From CAVTWH01 sp963850915 (lineage in GTDB: Bacteria > Actinomycetota > Actinomycetes > Mycobacteriales > Micromonosporaceae): a DNA stretch of 64,000 bases. Under the pieces are notes generated by a model that was not told where the DNA came from, did not search any database, and saw nothing but the letters and a program-made list of their open reading frames with translations. The translations under genes were made by a program, and so were the position numbers. The stretch covers positions 248,001 through 312,000 of the forward strand of contig CAWKND010000011.1 of assembly GCA_963850915.1 (NCBI GenBank), given 5' to 3'. Of this stretch, positions 1-9,397 are shown one piece after another (positions within the stretch are counted from its first letter, which is position 1; each line of letters begins with the position of its first letter).

Positions 1-477
1 GCCTTTGTCATCGTCTCGCCAGACGTAGAAGTCCCCGTACGGCCCATCCGGGTTCTGCCGTGACTCCTGGAACCACGGATGCTGATCGCTGGTGTGGTTC
101 ATAACCATGTCGGTAATGACCCGCAGACCGCGCCTGTGCGCCTCCTCGAGCAGGAAGACGAAGTCCTCGATGGTGCCGTACTGCTGCTGGATCCTGCGGA
201 AGTCGCTCACGTCGTACCCGCCGTCGCGTAGCGGTGAGGAGTAGAACGGCGGCAGCCACAGGCAGTCCACCCCGAGCCAGGCCAGGTAGTCGAGCCGCTC
301 GGCGAGGCCCCGCAGGTCGCCGACGCCGTCGGCATCGGAGTCGAGATAGGACTGGATCAGGACTTCATAGAAGACCGATTTCTTGTACCACAAAGGATCA
401 GCGGGCAGCTCTCGCGCGTGCCCGAACTGCGCCGCCGACGGCTCGGTGATCACGCCTCGGGCGATCCGTGTGGTCAT
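1..477 (-). CDS. treS: Trehalose synthase (maltose alpha-D-glucosyltransferase), 5' part only
   Basis: The frame is open from an ATG at 477 down to the left edge, giving the first 159 residues of a GH13 enzyme. TreS interconverts maltose and trehalose in the cytoplasm and feeds the GlgE pathway. The visible part covers the start of the (beta/alpha)8 barrel. It has the stretch DGVGDLRGL, then LWLPPFYSSPLRDGGYDVSD, and the conserved region I DMVMNHTSDQHPWF that precedes the catalytic residues; the tail reads GPYGDFYVWRDD. This combination resembles actinobacterial TreS more than plain alpha-amylases or oligo-1,6-glucosidases. The catalytic Asp/Glu and C-terminal domain lie outside the window. 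The ribosome site before 477 is weak, so the start is reasonable but not certain. Confidence 0.85.
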   Translation of the reverse strand, partial: MTTRIARGVITEPSAAQFGHARELPADPLWYKKSVFYEVLIQSYLDSDADGVGDLRGLAERLDYLAWLGVDCLWLPPFYSSPLRDGGYDVSDFRRIQQQYGTIEDFVFLLEEAHRRGLRVITDMVMNHTSDQHPWFQESRQNPDGPYGDFYVWRDDDKG

Positions 478-1071
478 CCGGTCACAGCCAGGATCTTTGC
501 CGGGTACCACCCGCCGTTGACTTCGTGGACGACATCGTCGATTTCGATTCGACCAGTCAAAGCGTCAGCTCCTCGTCCGTATATCGCTCGCTTTGATCGT
601 CTGGCAATGACGGTCCGGAAATGACGGTAGGGTGCTGCCGTTGGTCCACGTCTTTGCCCGCGAACAGGATCTGTGCCCCGCGACAGATCATCGAGACTTA
701 CTGCAGATCATCAGGGGGCTACCACAATGACGGCAAGGTGGTATTGCCAAGCGCAGTGATTTACGTAAGCTCGGTGGCCGCTTTTCGTTAGCTGATCGGT
801 GGCGTGTTCCTGGTAGCGCTGTTGCTAGGTACGAGACGGTCTTCTTCATCGCGAGCGCGCGCGGCAACCTACAGGACGTACCCGTAGTCTGTTTAGGCAG
901 GTGATGCCCGGAGAGCAAGTGCATTGCTGTGGTATGTGGGTCTTCGTGGCCGCGTCCGGCCAGGCCAGGACCCCTTGCCAGGCCAGGACCCCTGTCACCC
1001 GGAAATCCGGAGTCGGCTGTCCGCTTGTCCTAGAGACTTGCGCTTACCGCAACAAGACGGAGCACATCACG
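478..1071. other. Non-coding interval between divergent treS and the aldo/keto reductase
   Basis: I see no convincing gene here. Short open frames exist on both strands but lack plausible composition and recognisable ribosome sites. The interval should hold the promoters of both flanking genes. The only structure I noticed is a short tandem duplication near 959-993. Confidence 0.6.
959..993. repeat. Short tandem duplication, 17-bp unit x2
   Basis: The 17-mer GCCAGGCCAGGACCCCT occurs at 959-975 and again at 977-993, one base apart (18-bp period). It lies about 80 bp upstream of the aldo/keto reductase start. No function is evident; replication slippage is the simplest origin. Confidence 0.7.
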
Positions 1072-2046
<975 letters not shown>

Positions 2047-2113
2047 TCCCGGCCGCCGGCGGTGGGCTCCCGCCAGGCGGCCGGTTTCCAGCCGGCGCCG
2101 TCCAGCGCCACGG

Positions 2114-2153
2114 CGACGGCCCGCCGGCGGGCATTTCCGTCGGCGGGCCGTCG
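2114..2153. terminator. Hairpin between convergent genes
   Basis: A perfect 13-bp stem (2114-2126 with 2141-2153) and a 14-base loop lie between the stops of the aldo/keto reductase and the regulator. There is no T-run, so it would act as a GC-rich, possibly bidirectional terminator. Confidence 0.6.
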
Positions 2154-2157
2154 GTGC

Positions 2158-3021
2158 CTATCGCTCTGGAGCAGGGGTCAGCGGCTCGTCGCCGATGGCG
2201 ATCATGGAGAGCAGCGCCAGTGCGTCGTGATCGCGGGTGCCTGGCTTGGCCTGGTACACGGTCATCCGCTGGCCGTCGGTCAGATAGAGCACCTCGTAGG
2301 TCAGGGTGAAGTCGCCGATCTCCGGATGGCGGAATGACTTGGCCTCCCCGCGCCGCTGCCGTACATCGTGCAACTGCCAGATCCGGGCGAACTCGGGGCT
2401 GCCCTCGAGCAGCTCCGCGATCAGGGCGGCCACGTCCGGGTCGTTGGGCGAGTCGGCGGCGAGCGAGCGGAGGTGGGCGGCGGTGGTCTCCGCGGAGCGA
2501 TTCCAGGCGGCGAACAGGTGCCTGGCCGCCGGGTGGAGGTACGTGTACCGGATCGTGTTCCGCCGCTCCGGCGGCCAGTCCGTCAAGCCGACGAACAGGG
2601 CGAGGCTCTCCGGGTTGGCGGCAAGCACGTCGCTGGTGCGCGTAAGTACGTACGCGGGGCACGGCCGTACCGCCTCCAGGAGCTGCTGGATCTCCGGCCG
2701 GACGACTCGACTGGACTGCGGCAGGCGCCGAGCGATACGGCCCGCCATGTGGTTCGCGAGCGCGTACAGATGGGCGTGCTCCTCCTCGTTGAGGCGGAGT
2801 GCGCGGGCCAGCCCGTCAAGGATCGCACCGCTGGGATTGCTCTCTTTGCCCTGCTCAAGCCGGATGTAGTAGTCGATGGACAGGCCCGCGAGCGCCGCGA
2901 TCTCTTCGCGTCGCAGCCCCGGCGTCCGGCGCGTCCCGGTTCCGGATGGCAGGCCGACACTGTCGGGTCGCACGCGCGCGCGCCGCGCCCGTAGGAACTC
3001 CCCCAGACCGTTCGCCATCAC
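2158..3021 (-). CDS. Helix-turn-helix regulator with MmyB-like ligand-binding domain
   Basis: The 287-residue product has an N-terminal XRE-type helix-turn-helix (about residues 8-75) with the very typical motif RRTPGLRREEIAALAGLS followed by YYIRLEQG, and then an MmyB-like PAS-type domain to the C-terminus (PCPAYVLTRTSDVLAANP, FRHPEIGDFTL, DGQRMTVYQAKPG). Proteins of this family usually repress or activate a nearby dehydrogenase or exporter gene in response to small lipophilic ligands. Here it is divergent from the four-gene flavoenzyme/exporter run beginning at 3479 and convergent with the aldo/keto reductase. Regulation of the divergent run is an inference from position. The product begins with two Met codons (3021 and 3018) and no clear Shine-Dalgarno, so a leaderless transcript is possible. 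Confidence 0.88.
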   Translation of the reverse strand: MMANGLGEFLRARRARVRPDSVGLPSGTGTRRTPGLRREEIAALAGLSIDYYIRLEQGKESNPSGAILDGLARALRLNEEEHAHLYALANHMAGRIARRLPQSSRVVRPEIQQLLEAVRPCPAYVLTRTSDVLAANPESLALFVGLTDWPPERRNTIRYTYLHPAARHLFAAWNRSAETTAAHLRSLAADSPNDPDVAALIAELLEGSPEFARIWQLHDVRQRRGEAKSFRHPEIGDFTLTYEVLYLTDGQRMTVYQAKPGTRDHDALALLSMIAIGDEPLTPAPER

Positions 3022-3478
3022 ATCAGTCTGACAGGTCGGTCCGGCGCCAGGGTTGCCCTGTCACTACTACGAACACGGCGGCCTTGTCCGGCGGGAGCCG
3101 ACGCGACAGTGTCTAGATGTCCCAGAAAGAGCGTCTTCGCCGGCTCGGCGGGCGCTGCTACTTCCGGGTCGGCACTCCGACTTAACGATGAACCCAAATT
3201 GATCCAACGGCATCTCGCGTGTCTCCCGCTATTCGTTGACCCGCCTACTCGTTTGCCCGAGAGTCAAGTGCAGCGCATGCGAAAGGGGTTGTGATGAGCC
3301 TGAATGCGCCATGTCTGGGCAGAGACCCGGAACATTGAGCGCCGCCAGACCGTCAACACTCAATGCCTGGCCATTATCCAGTTCCTTTCCGTGCAAGTAC
3401 CCACTCAATCCGCGGCGACCGGTCTGGCGCGATAGAAGACGCGCGCCCAGGCCGCCCGCGAATTCCCAAGGAGGGCAA
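3022..3478. promoter_or_regulatory. Divergent promoter region of the regulator and the flavoenzyme cluster
   Basis: About 457 bp separate the regulator start from the metallo-hydrolase start. Frames here are short and poor. The interval ends in a strong ribosome site (AAGGAGGG, 3468-3475) for the gene at 3479. I could not identify a convincing operator palindrome or promoter boxes by eye. Confidence 0.5.
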
Positions 3479-4294
3479 ATGCCTAGGACCGAAGCGCTGT
3501 CCGTCGACGTTTTCATCGGCGCGGAATCGAACTTCTACGTGACATCGACGCTGGTACGCGGGGGTGACTCGGCGGTGCTTGTGGACGCCCAGCTCACGCT
3601 GTCGCAGGGCCGCCGGCTCGCGGAGTGGGTCGCGGAGCGGACGACCAGCCTGAGCGCGATCGTGGTGACGCATCAGCACCCCGACCACTACCTGGGCGCG
3701 CCTGCCGTCCTCGATCGCTTCCCCGGCACGCCCGTGTACGCGAGGGGCGCGGTGGCCAAGAACATCGCCGACTCGCAAGGCATGTACTCCGGGTGGACCG
3801 ACATGTTCGGCGACGACGTGGCCACTGAGCCGGCGCTGCCTACCGCGCTGGAGGGCGCGCGGCTGCTGCTGGGTGACCACGAGCTGCGCCTGTTGGGATT
3901 CGCCCAGGGTGACTGCGGTGAGCAAACCGTCGTGCACCTGCCCTCGGTACGCACGGCGATCGTCGGCGACCTCATCTACAACGGCACCCACGTCGGCACG
4001 GCGGAGACCGACGCCGCGAAGCGTGCTGCGTGGCGGGCCGGTCTCGACACCCTCGCGGCGCTGGACGTCGACACCATCATCGCCGGGCACAAGGCGCCCG
4101 GCCGGTCCGACGACGCGGCGGAGCAGTTGTCCTTCACCCGCGAGTACCTCCGGGTCTTCGACGCCGCCCTGGCCGATTCGCCGGACGCGGCAACGCTGGC
4201 CGCGCGGATGTCCGCCACCTACAGCGCCCTGGCGGCGCCGACGATCCTGCAGTTCGGGGCGTTCTCCCAGTTCCCCGCGCAGGAGTCCCAGTGA
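3479..4294 (+). CDS. MBL-fold metallo-hydrolase
   Basis: A 271-residue metallo-beta-lactamase-fold hydrolase. The metal motif HxHxDH is visible at residues 65-70 in VVTHQHPDHYLG. A distal metal-site Asp is in AIVGDLIYN and a late His in IIAGHKAPG, which fits a dinuclear metal centre. The substrate is unknown; relatives act on esters, lactones or thioesters and can occur in secondary-metabolite clusters. The frame extends upstream, but ATG 3479 has an excellent ribosome site (AAGGAGGG, 3468-3475) and gives the natural N-terminus. It is the first gene of a run of four: its stop overlaps the GTG of the next gene by four bases (GTGA), so the two are probably translationally coupled. Confidence 0.85.
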   Translation: MPRTEALSVDVFIGAESNFYVTSTLVRGGDSAVLVDAQLTLSQGRRLAEWVAERTTSLSAIVVTHQHPDHYLGAPAVLDRFPGTPVYARGAVAKNIADSQGMYSGWTDMFGDDVATEPALPTALEGARLLLGDHELRLLGFAQGDCGEQTVVHLPSVRTAIVGDLIYNGTHVGTAETDAAKRAAWRAGLDTLAALDVDTIIAGHKAPGRSDDAAEQLSFTREYLRVFDAALADSPDAATLAARMSATYSALAAPTILQFGAFSQFPAQESQ

Positions 4295-5862
4295 GCACGT
4301 CGGCTGCCCGCCCGGCGGTCGAACCTGACGGGATGACGGTGATCAGGCCCGGGGACGTGCGCTACCCCGGGCTCACCGCCGGGCACAACCGGCGGTTCAC
4401 CAGCAGTCCCGAGTACGTAGCCCTGGTGACCTCCACCGACCAGACGGTGCGTGCTGTGTCGGAGGCGGTGGCGGCGGGTCGCCGGCTCTCGGTGGTCTCC
4501 GGCGGGCACTGCTTCGCCGACTTCGCTTACCACCCCGAGGTTCGGGCCATCATCGACACATCCTCGCTGTCGGCGGTGTCCTACGACCCGGAGCGTCGGG
4601 CGTTCGCCGTCGGCGCAGGCGCCCAGCTCCTGAGTCTCTACGAGACCTTGTACAAGAACTGGGGCGTGACGCTGCCCGGTGGTACCGGCATCTCGACAGG
4701 TATCGCGGGCCATGCGATCGGGGGCGGATACGGGTTCCTGTCCCGGGCGCACGGGGTCGTCGCCGACCACATCGAGGCTGTCGAGGTTGTCGTGGTCGAC
4801 GCTGACGGTCGTGCTCGGGCCGTGGTGGCCAGCCGTGACCCGGCCGACCCCCACCACGACCTGTGGTGGGCGCACACCGGCGGTGGCGGCGGGAACTTCG
4901 GGGTGGTCACGAAGTTCTGGTTCCGGTCACCGACGGCAGCCGGCGACCAGCCGGAAGAGGCGCTCGTCCGGCCGCCGGGCGAGGTCTTCTTCAGCGTCGT
5001 CGCGCTGCCGTGGAGTGAACTGGATCAGGACGGGTTCACCCAGCTGACGCTCAACTACGGTGACTTTCAGCAGCAGCACGCATCGCCCGACGACCCGTAC
5101 CGGCGGGTCGCTGGTTTCGTTTTGCTCAACCACAAGGCCGCAGGCAGCGTGATGGTGCTGGCCCAGACGGACGCCGCCGCTGAGGGTGCCCGTGAGCTGC
5201 ACGGTGACTTCCTGGCGGCAGTCACGAAGGGCGTCGACGCTGTGCCCCGCGCAGGCGGTGCGCGCCCCCCGCTGCCGGATCTGGTCTACCCGAACACGAT
5301 GCCCTGGCTGGCCGCGACCGAGTTGGTGGCCACCAGCCAGCCGGCGTTCAACAATCCGACCCTGCGCGCGGCGGTGAAATCCGCGTTCTTCCGCCAGTCG
5401 ATAACCGAGCCACAGGCGGCGCACCTCTACCGCCAGCTCACCCGGGACGATTTCGGGAATCCGAACGCGATGGTGGCGTTGCCGGGCTTCGTCGGCGGCC
5501 AGGTCAACGCCGTCCCGGCGGCTGCCACCGCTTGGGGTCACCGGGACTCCGCGTTCGTGGCACAGGTCCAGTCGTTCTGGCCGAGCAGCGCCGGCGACGC
5601 GGCCAACATCGGCTGGCTCCGCGATGTCTACAGCGGGCTTTTCCCCGATACCGGTGGGTACCCGGTCCGGAACGAACAGACCGACGGCTGCTATGTCAGC
5701 ACGCCGGACCCGGACATCGTCGATCCGCAGCAGAACCAGTCCGGCGTCTCCTGGCAGACCTTGTACTACGGCGCCAACTACCCGCGGCTCCAGCAGATCA
5801 AGGCGCAGTACGACCCGCTCAACGTGTTCCGGCACTCGCAGTCCATCACGGCTGCCGGCTAG
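4291..5862 (+). CDS. FAD-linked oxidoreductase, berberine-bridge-enzyme type
   Basis: A 523-residue FAD-dependent oxidase with an N-terminal PCMH-type FAD-binding domain and a C-terminal BBE segment (NYPRLQQIKAQYDPLNVFR). Such enzymes oxidise alcohols, sugars or aromatic intermediates with oxygen and are frequent tailoring enzymes in actinomycete natural-product pathways. The covalent flavin His is visible at about residue 73 in SGGHCFADF. The second attachment site, a Cys found in bicovalent members before the VGVGGH-like loop, seems absent: the equivalent stretch reads GTGISTGIAGHAIGGGYG. I infer monocovalent FAD. GTG 4291 overlaps the stop of the preceding gene; ATG 4333 is a possible alternative. 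The next gene begins 18 bp downstream. Confidence 0.88.
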   Translation: MSTSAARPAVEPDGMTVIRPGDVRYPGLTAGHNRRFTSSPEYVALVTSTDQTVRAVSEAVAAGRRLSVVSGGHCFADFAYHPEVRAIIDTSSLSAVSYDPERRAFAVGAGAQLLSLYETLYKNWGVTLPGGTGISTGIAGHAIGGGYGFLSRAHGVVADHIEAVEVVVVDADGRARAVVASRDPADPHHDLWWAHTGGGGGNFGVVTKFWFRSPTAAGDQPEEALVRPPGEVFFSVVALPWSELDQDGFTQLTLNYGDFQQQHASPDDPYRRVAGFVLLNHKAAGSVMVLAQTDAAAEGARELHGDFLAAVTKGVDAVPRAGGARPPLPDLVYPNTMPWLAATELVATSQPAFNNPTLRAAVKSAFFRQSITEPQAAHLYRQLTRDDFGNPNAMVALPGFVGGQVNAVPAAATAWGHRDSAFVAQVQSFWPSSAGDAANIGWLRDVYSGLFPDTGGYPVRNEQTDGCYVSTPDPDIVDPQQNQSGVSWQTLYYGANYPRLQQIKAQYDPLNVFRHSQSITAAG

Positions 5863-5880
5863 GCGAAGGAAGGAGTCAGA

Positions 5881-6750
5881 GTGGACATCGGTATTGGAAT
5901 TCCGACAGGGATACTCGGGGCGACCTCACGTGACGTCATCGAGTGGGGCCGCCGGGCCGAGCAGCGTGGGTTCACCACCGTGGCCGCGGTCGACCGGCTG
6001 AACCACAGCCTCGACCCGCTGACGGCACTGGCCGCGATCGCGTCCGTGACCGAACGCATCAAGCTGATGACCACGGTGCTGATCGTGCCGCGCCGGGCCA
6101 ATGTCGCGGAGCTGGCCCAGCAGATCGCCACCGTTGACCGGTTGTCGGAGGGGCGGTTCGTGCTCGGCGTCGGACTCGGCGCTTCTTTCGACTACCGCGC
6201 GTCTACGACGTCGACTGTCGGCCAACGCGAACGGATGGAGACCACGATCGCCGGCATGCGCCGGATCTGGTCGGGGGAGCCCGGGCCTGACGGTGTCGTG
6301 ATTGGACCTGCGATTCCGGGTGGCGGACCCGCCGTCATCACCGGCGGCCACTCGGACGCGGCATTTCGGCGAGCGGCCGAATATGACGGCTGGCTCGCCG
6401 GGAACATGCCGCCAGATGGCTTTGCCGAGTCTGCCGCCAAGGTGCGCCAAGCCTGGCGAGAGGCGGACCGGCCGGGCGCGCCCCGGTTCGTGTGCGTCCA
6501 GTACTTCGGGCTCGGTGACGACGCGGCCGACCGCGCCGAGCAGCATCTGCGCCGGTTCTACCGGGGCCTTCCCGAGGGCTTTGTCGACTACTCGGTACAG
6601 CTGACGACCGTCGGCGAAGAGGCACTCCACAAGACGGTCGCGGCCTATGCCGCAGCCGGCTGCGACGAACTGGTACTCATGCCCGCCACGACGTCCGACC
6701 CTGCGCAGGTCGACCTCGTCGCGGACGTTCTCGGGGTTGCCGCCGGTTAA
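5881..6750 (+). CDS. LLM-class flavin-dependent oxidoreductase (luciferase-like, F420 or FMN)
   Basis: A 289-residue TIM-barrel protein of the bacterial luciferase-like superfamily. Typical stretches are GIGIPTGILG at the N-terminus, the strand TTVAAVDRLNHSLDPLTALAAIA, LMTTVLIVPRRAN, and the family signature LSEGRFVLGVGLGA. Many actinobacterial members use coenzyme F420; others use reduced FMN. Sequence alone does not decide between them. GTG 5881 follows a clear AGGAAGGAG ribosome site. Its place between the BBE-type oxidase and the exporter suggests a shared pathway that modifies and then exports a small molecule. Confidence 0.87.
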   Translation: MDIGIGIPTGILGATSRDVIEWGRRAEQRGFTTVAAVDRLNHSLDPLTALAAIASVTERIKLMTTVLIVPRRANVAELAQQIATVDRLSEGRFVLGVGLGASFDYRASTTSTVGQRERMETTIAGMRRIWSGEPGPDGVVIGPAIPGGGPAVITGGHSDAAFRRAAEYDGWLAGNMPPDGFAESAAKVRQAWREADRPGAPRFVCVQYFGLGDDAADRAEQHLRRFYRGLPEGFVDYSVQLTTVGEEALHKTVAAYAAAGCDELVLMPATTSDPAQVDLVADVLGVAAG

Positions 6751-6783
6751 CCCATCCCAACAACTGATTGGCAGGCAGGTTGC

Positions 6784-8289
6784 ATGACTGCACAACCTTT
6801 CGAGCGAAGCGGTAGCGAGATCTGGAGCCCCCGGGTGAGGATGCTGCTCGCTGTCCTCTGCGCCGCGCTGTTCCTCGATTCCATGGATGTATCAATGGTC
6901 GGGGTGGCGCTGCCTTCGCTCCGGACGGACCTGGGGCTTTCCACGCCCGCCCTACAGTGGGTGGTCAGCGCTTACGTGCTGGGCTACGGCGGCTTCCTGC
7001 TGCTCGGCGGCCGGGCCGCCGACCTGCTCGGGCGCCGCGAGGTGTTCCTGGCCTCGCTGGGTTTATTTGCCCTCGCGACGGTCATGGGTGGCGTGGTCAA
7101 CACGGGGCTGCTGGTGATCATCGCGAGGTTCATCAAGGGTTTCGCGGCCGCGTTCACCGCGCCTGCCGGCATGTCCATCATCACCACAACCTTTGCTGAG
7201 GGCCCGGCGCGCAACCGGGCCCTCAGCATCTACACCGGCTGCGCCGCAGCTGGGTTCTCGCTCGGCCTGGTACTCAGCGGGCTGCTCACCGAGTGGAGCT
7301 GGCGCGCGACGTTCCTGTTCCCGGCTCCGTTGGCACTCGCCGCGCTGGTCGGCGGGCTGATCCTGGTGCCGCGCAGCGCCCGGACCAGGCGGCCGGGCGA
7401 AGGGTTCGATGTGGCCGGCGCGGTCACGGTGACCGCGAGCCTGCTCCTGCTGGTGTACACGCTCACCACGGCAATGACCGTCGGCTGGGGCAGCCTGCGC
7501 ACCATCCTTTCGTTTGTCGTGTCCGCGGTCCTGCTCGCGGTGTTCGTCGCCATCGAACAGCGCACAGCCAATCCGCTGCTGCGGCTGGGTATCTTCCGTA
7601 ACCGCAGCGTGCTGGGCAGCAACCTGGCCGGGTTCATCTACCAGGGCTCCTACATGGGCTACCAGTTCATCCTCGTGCTGTACCTGCAGCGGCTGCTCGG
7701 CTGGTCAGCGCTGGAGACGGCGTTGGCAATCCTGCCCTGTGGCTGTCTCGTGGTACTGCTGGCACCCCGGATGGGCGCGGTGATCGGCCGGTTCGGGCCG
7801 GCCCGCATCATGGTGGCAGGGTTCTGCGTGCTCGTGGCGGGGTACATCAACATCCTGCGGATCGGCGACAACGCCAGCTATGCGGCCGTGATCCTGCCGA
7901 CGGTACTGCTGATCGGTCTGAGCTTCGTGACGGCCTTCCCATGCATCAACATCCTCGCCACAAGTCACGTAGACCCGAGTGAGCAGGGCCTCGCGGCCGG
8001 CCTGGTCAATGCCTCCATCCAGATCGGCGCGGCGATAGGCCTGGCCGTGGTCACGGCGGTGGTAACGGCCGAAACGGGCACCAGCTCGAGTACCGCCAGC
8101 CAGCTCGCCGGATACCGGGCGGGCTTGGGCGTGGTACTCGGTATCGGCGCACTCGGTCTGGTGGTCGCCGTGCTCAACGCGGCACTCGTCGGGCGGCGGG
8201 CCAGCGCTCAGCCGGAAATCATCGCCCAGGCGACGGCCACGTCCCAGCCTCCCGGCGGGGCAGGTGCCGAGGCGGAGAACTTCAACTGA
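6784..8289 (+). CDS. MFS exporter, DHA2 (14-TMS) drug:H+ antiporter family
   Basis: A 501-residue major facilitator with about 14 hydrophobic segments. The N-terminal signature LDSMDVSMVGVALPSLRTDL and the following LQWVVSAYVLGYGGFLLLGGRAADLLGRR (motif A region) are characteristic of the EmrB/QacA-type DHA2 group. Motif C-like sequence GCAAAGFSLGLVLSG is present in TM5. It should export a hydrophobic compound using the proton gradient. As the last gene of the 3479-8289 run and directly before a strong terminator, it probably exports the product of the cluster or confers self-resistance. The start ATG 6784 lies 33 bp after the previous stop with a modest GGCAGG ribosome site. Confidence 0.9.
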   Translation: MTAQPFERSGSEIWSPRVRMLLAVLCAALFLDSMDVSMVGVALPSLRTDLGLSTPALQWVVSAYVLGYGGFLLLGGRAADLLGRREVFLASLGLFALATVMGGVVNTGLLVIIARFIKGFAAAFTAPAGMSIITTTFAEGPARNRALSIYTGCAAAGFSLGLVLSGLLTEWSWRATFLFPAPLALAALVGGLILVPRSARTRRPGEGFDVAGAVTVTASLLLLVYTLTTAMTVGWGSLRTILSFVVSAVLLAVFVAIEQRTANPLLRLGIFRNRSVLGSNLAGFIYQGSYMGYQFILVLYLQRLLGWSALETALAILPCGCLVVLLAPRMGAVIGRFGPARIMVAGFCVLVAGYINILRIGDNASYAAVILPTVLLIGLSFVTAFPCINILATSHVDPSEQGLAAGLVNASIQIGAAIGLAVVTAVVTAETGTSSSTASQLAGYRAGLGVVLGIGALGLVVAVLNAALVGRRASAQPEIIAQATATSQPPGGAGAEAENFN

Positions 8290-8300
8290 CTCCAGCGCCG

Positions 8301-8342
8301 AAAGGGGAAGGCTGCAACGGTCGTTGCAGCCTTCCCCTTTTC
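8301..8342 (+). terminator. Strong intrinsic terminator of the flavoenzyme/exporter run
   Basis: A perfect stem of at least 18 bp (8301-8318 with 8323-8340, loop GGTC) follows the exporter stop by 11 bp. It is purine-rich on the left arm and ends in CCCCTTTT on the right, the form of a rho-independent terminator. Confidence 0.9.
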
Positions 8343-8555
8343 CGTCACACATATCGAGCTGGGCGGCGCAATAGGGCCCCTGGCAAACAAGCAGAATTTA
8401 ATTGACGAAGTACGATGCCGCTCCGTCAAATACCAGGAGTCGGGCACATCACTTAACGGAGCGTCGGCCGGCTGCTCGGCATTCTTCAACAGCCGCCTTT
8501 CCCCTGGGAGAATTACTAATGAGGGTACCTCAGGGCGAAAGAAGGGATAATCAAC

Positions 8556-9035
8556 ATGTCCGAGCTCACCGGAGAATCGATCGTCGCAGCGCACGAGGCG
8601 CTGTTCAGCGGGGACATGGACAAGATCCGCCAGGTCTGGGCGGAGGACGCCAAGTTCCAGGTCGCCAGCCACCACACCAAGTCGGGCTGGCATTACGGGC
8701 TCAGCGCCATTCTGGACATGGTGCAGTGGTTCCAGTCCGTCACCGCCGACTACGAGATGAACTCCTTCGCCACGCTCATCAACAATGAGACTGGCTGGAC
8801 CGTCGACGCGAGCCACACGCACGGGGTACGCCCCGGTGGAGACCCGAATGCGACGTCGCCGTACGACGTCCTGAACGTGGACGTCATCTACATGATGCGC
8901 TGGGAGAACGGCAAGGTCGTGGAGTGCCGGGTCGCGCTTCCCGGTGACGACGCGAACAACCTCGTCATGTTCACCTCGCCAGTTACTGGCGCCGATCAGG
9001 CCAAGGCCCGGGGCGAACTCCCGCACCCGAAGTGA
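8556..9035 (+). CDS. SnoaL-like / NTF2-fold protein
   Basis: A 159-residue protein with the size and pattern of the SnoaL/NTF2-like cone-shaped fold: an N-terminal helix (GESIVAAHEALFSGDMDKIRQVWAEDAKFQV), a middle section GLSAILDMVQWFQSVTADYEMNSF, and a C-terminal strand pair with VDVIYMMRWENGKVVECR. Members include polyketide cyclases, ketosteroid isomerase-like enzymes and catalytically inert binding proteins. Nothing in the sequence fixes the reaction. The start ATG 8556 follows AAGGGA. It has its own terminator at 9129-9168 and is separated from the exporter by a strong terminator, so it is probably a separate transcript. Confidence 0.75.
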   Translation: MSELTGESIVAAHEALFSGDMDKIRQVWAEDAKFQVASHHTKSGWHYGLSAILDMVQWFQSVTADYEMNSFATLINNETGWTVDASHTHGVRPGGDPNATSPYDVLNVDVIYMMRWENGKVVECRVALPGDDANNLVMFTSPVTGADQAKARGELPHPK

Positions 9036-9128
9036 TCGAGCGCATTCCCGCGCTGCCAGGACCGTACGGGCCGGCGCCTGGATAACCACGCGGCCCGCCG
9101 GGGAGGAGAACGGACCGAGCGCGCGGAT

Positions 9129-9168
9129 GGTGCCTGGGGAGAGTGAGCAGGTCCTCTCCCCAGGCACC
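9129..9168 (+). terminator. Hairpin terminator after the SnoaL-like gene
   Basis: A perfect 14-bp stem (9129-9142 with 9155-9168) with a 12-base loop lies 94 bp after the stop. There is no T-run. Confidence 0.65.
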
Positions 9169-9397
9169 AAGTTCGCCGCCCGCGGCCTTCGCCCCGAGCG
9201 TCGGCAGCATGGCCCCGGCGTTGCTAGGGACAGGGCGATCTCCCTAGGCGCCGGCGATCCCGGCATGGTGGGACGGTGAGCCAGCGCGGGCACCTTCTCG
9301 CAGTAGTCCTCACGTCGTCGCCGTGCCGTTCCCACGCCCCTTACAGACCCGTCGTCCACCGCTGTTTGCCTGCCATCCGAAGCGAAAGGCAACCATC

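Noticed and set aside
688..924. A small minus-strand gene upstream of the aldo/keto reductase
   Set aside because: The 78-codon frame has no ribosome site, no recognisable motif and poor codon-position bias.
8301..8342. An operator for the SnoaL-like gene
   Set aside because: The perfect long stem ending in a T-run directly after the exporter stop is a far better fit to an intrinsic terminator.
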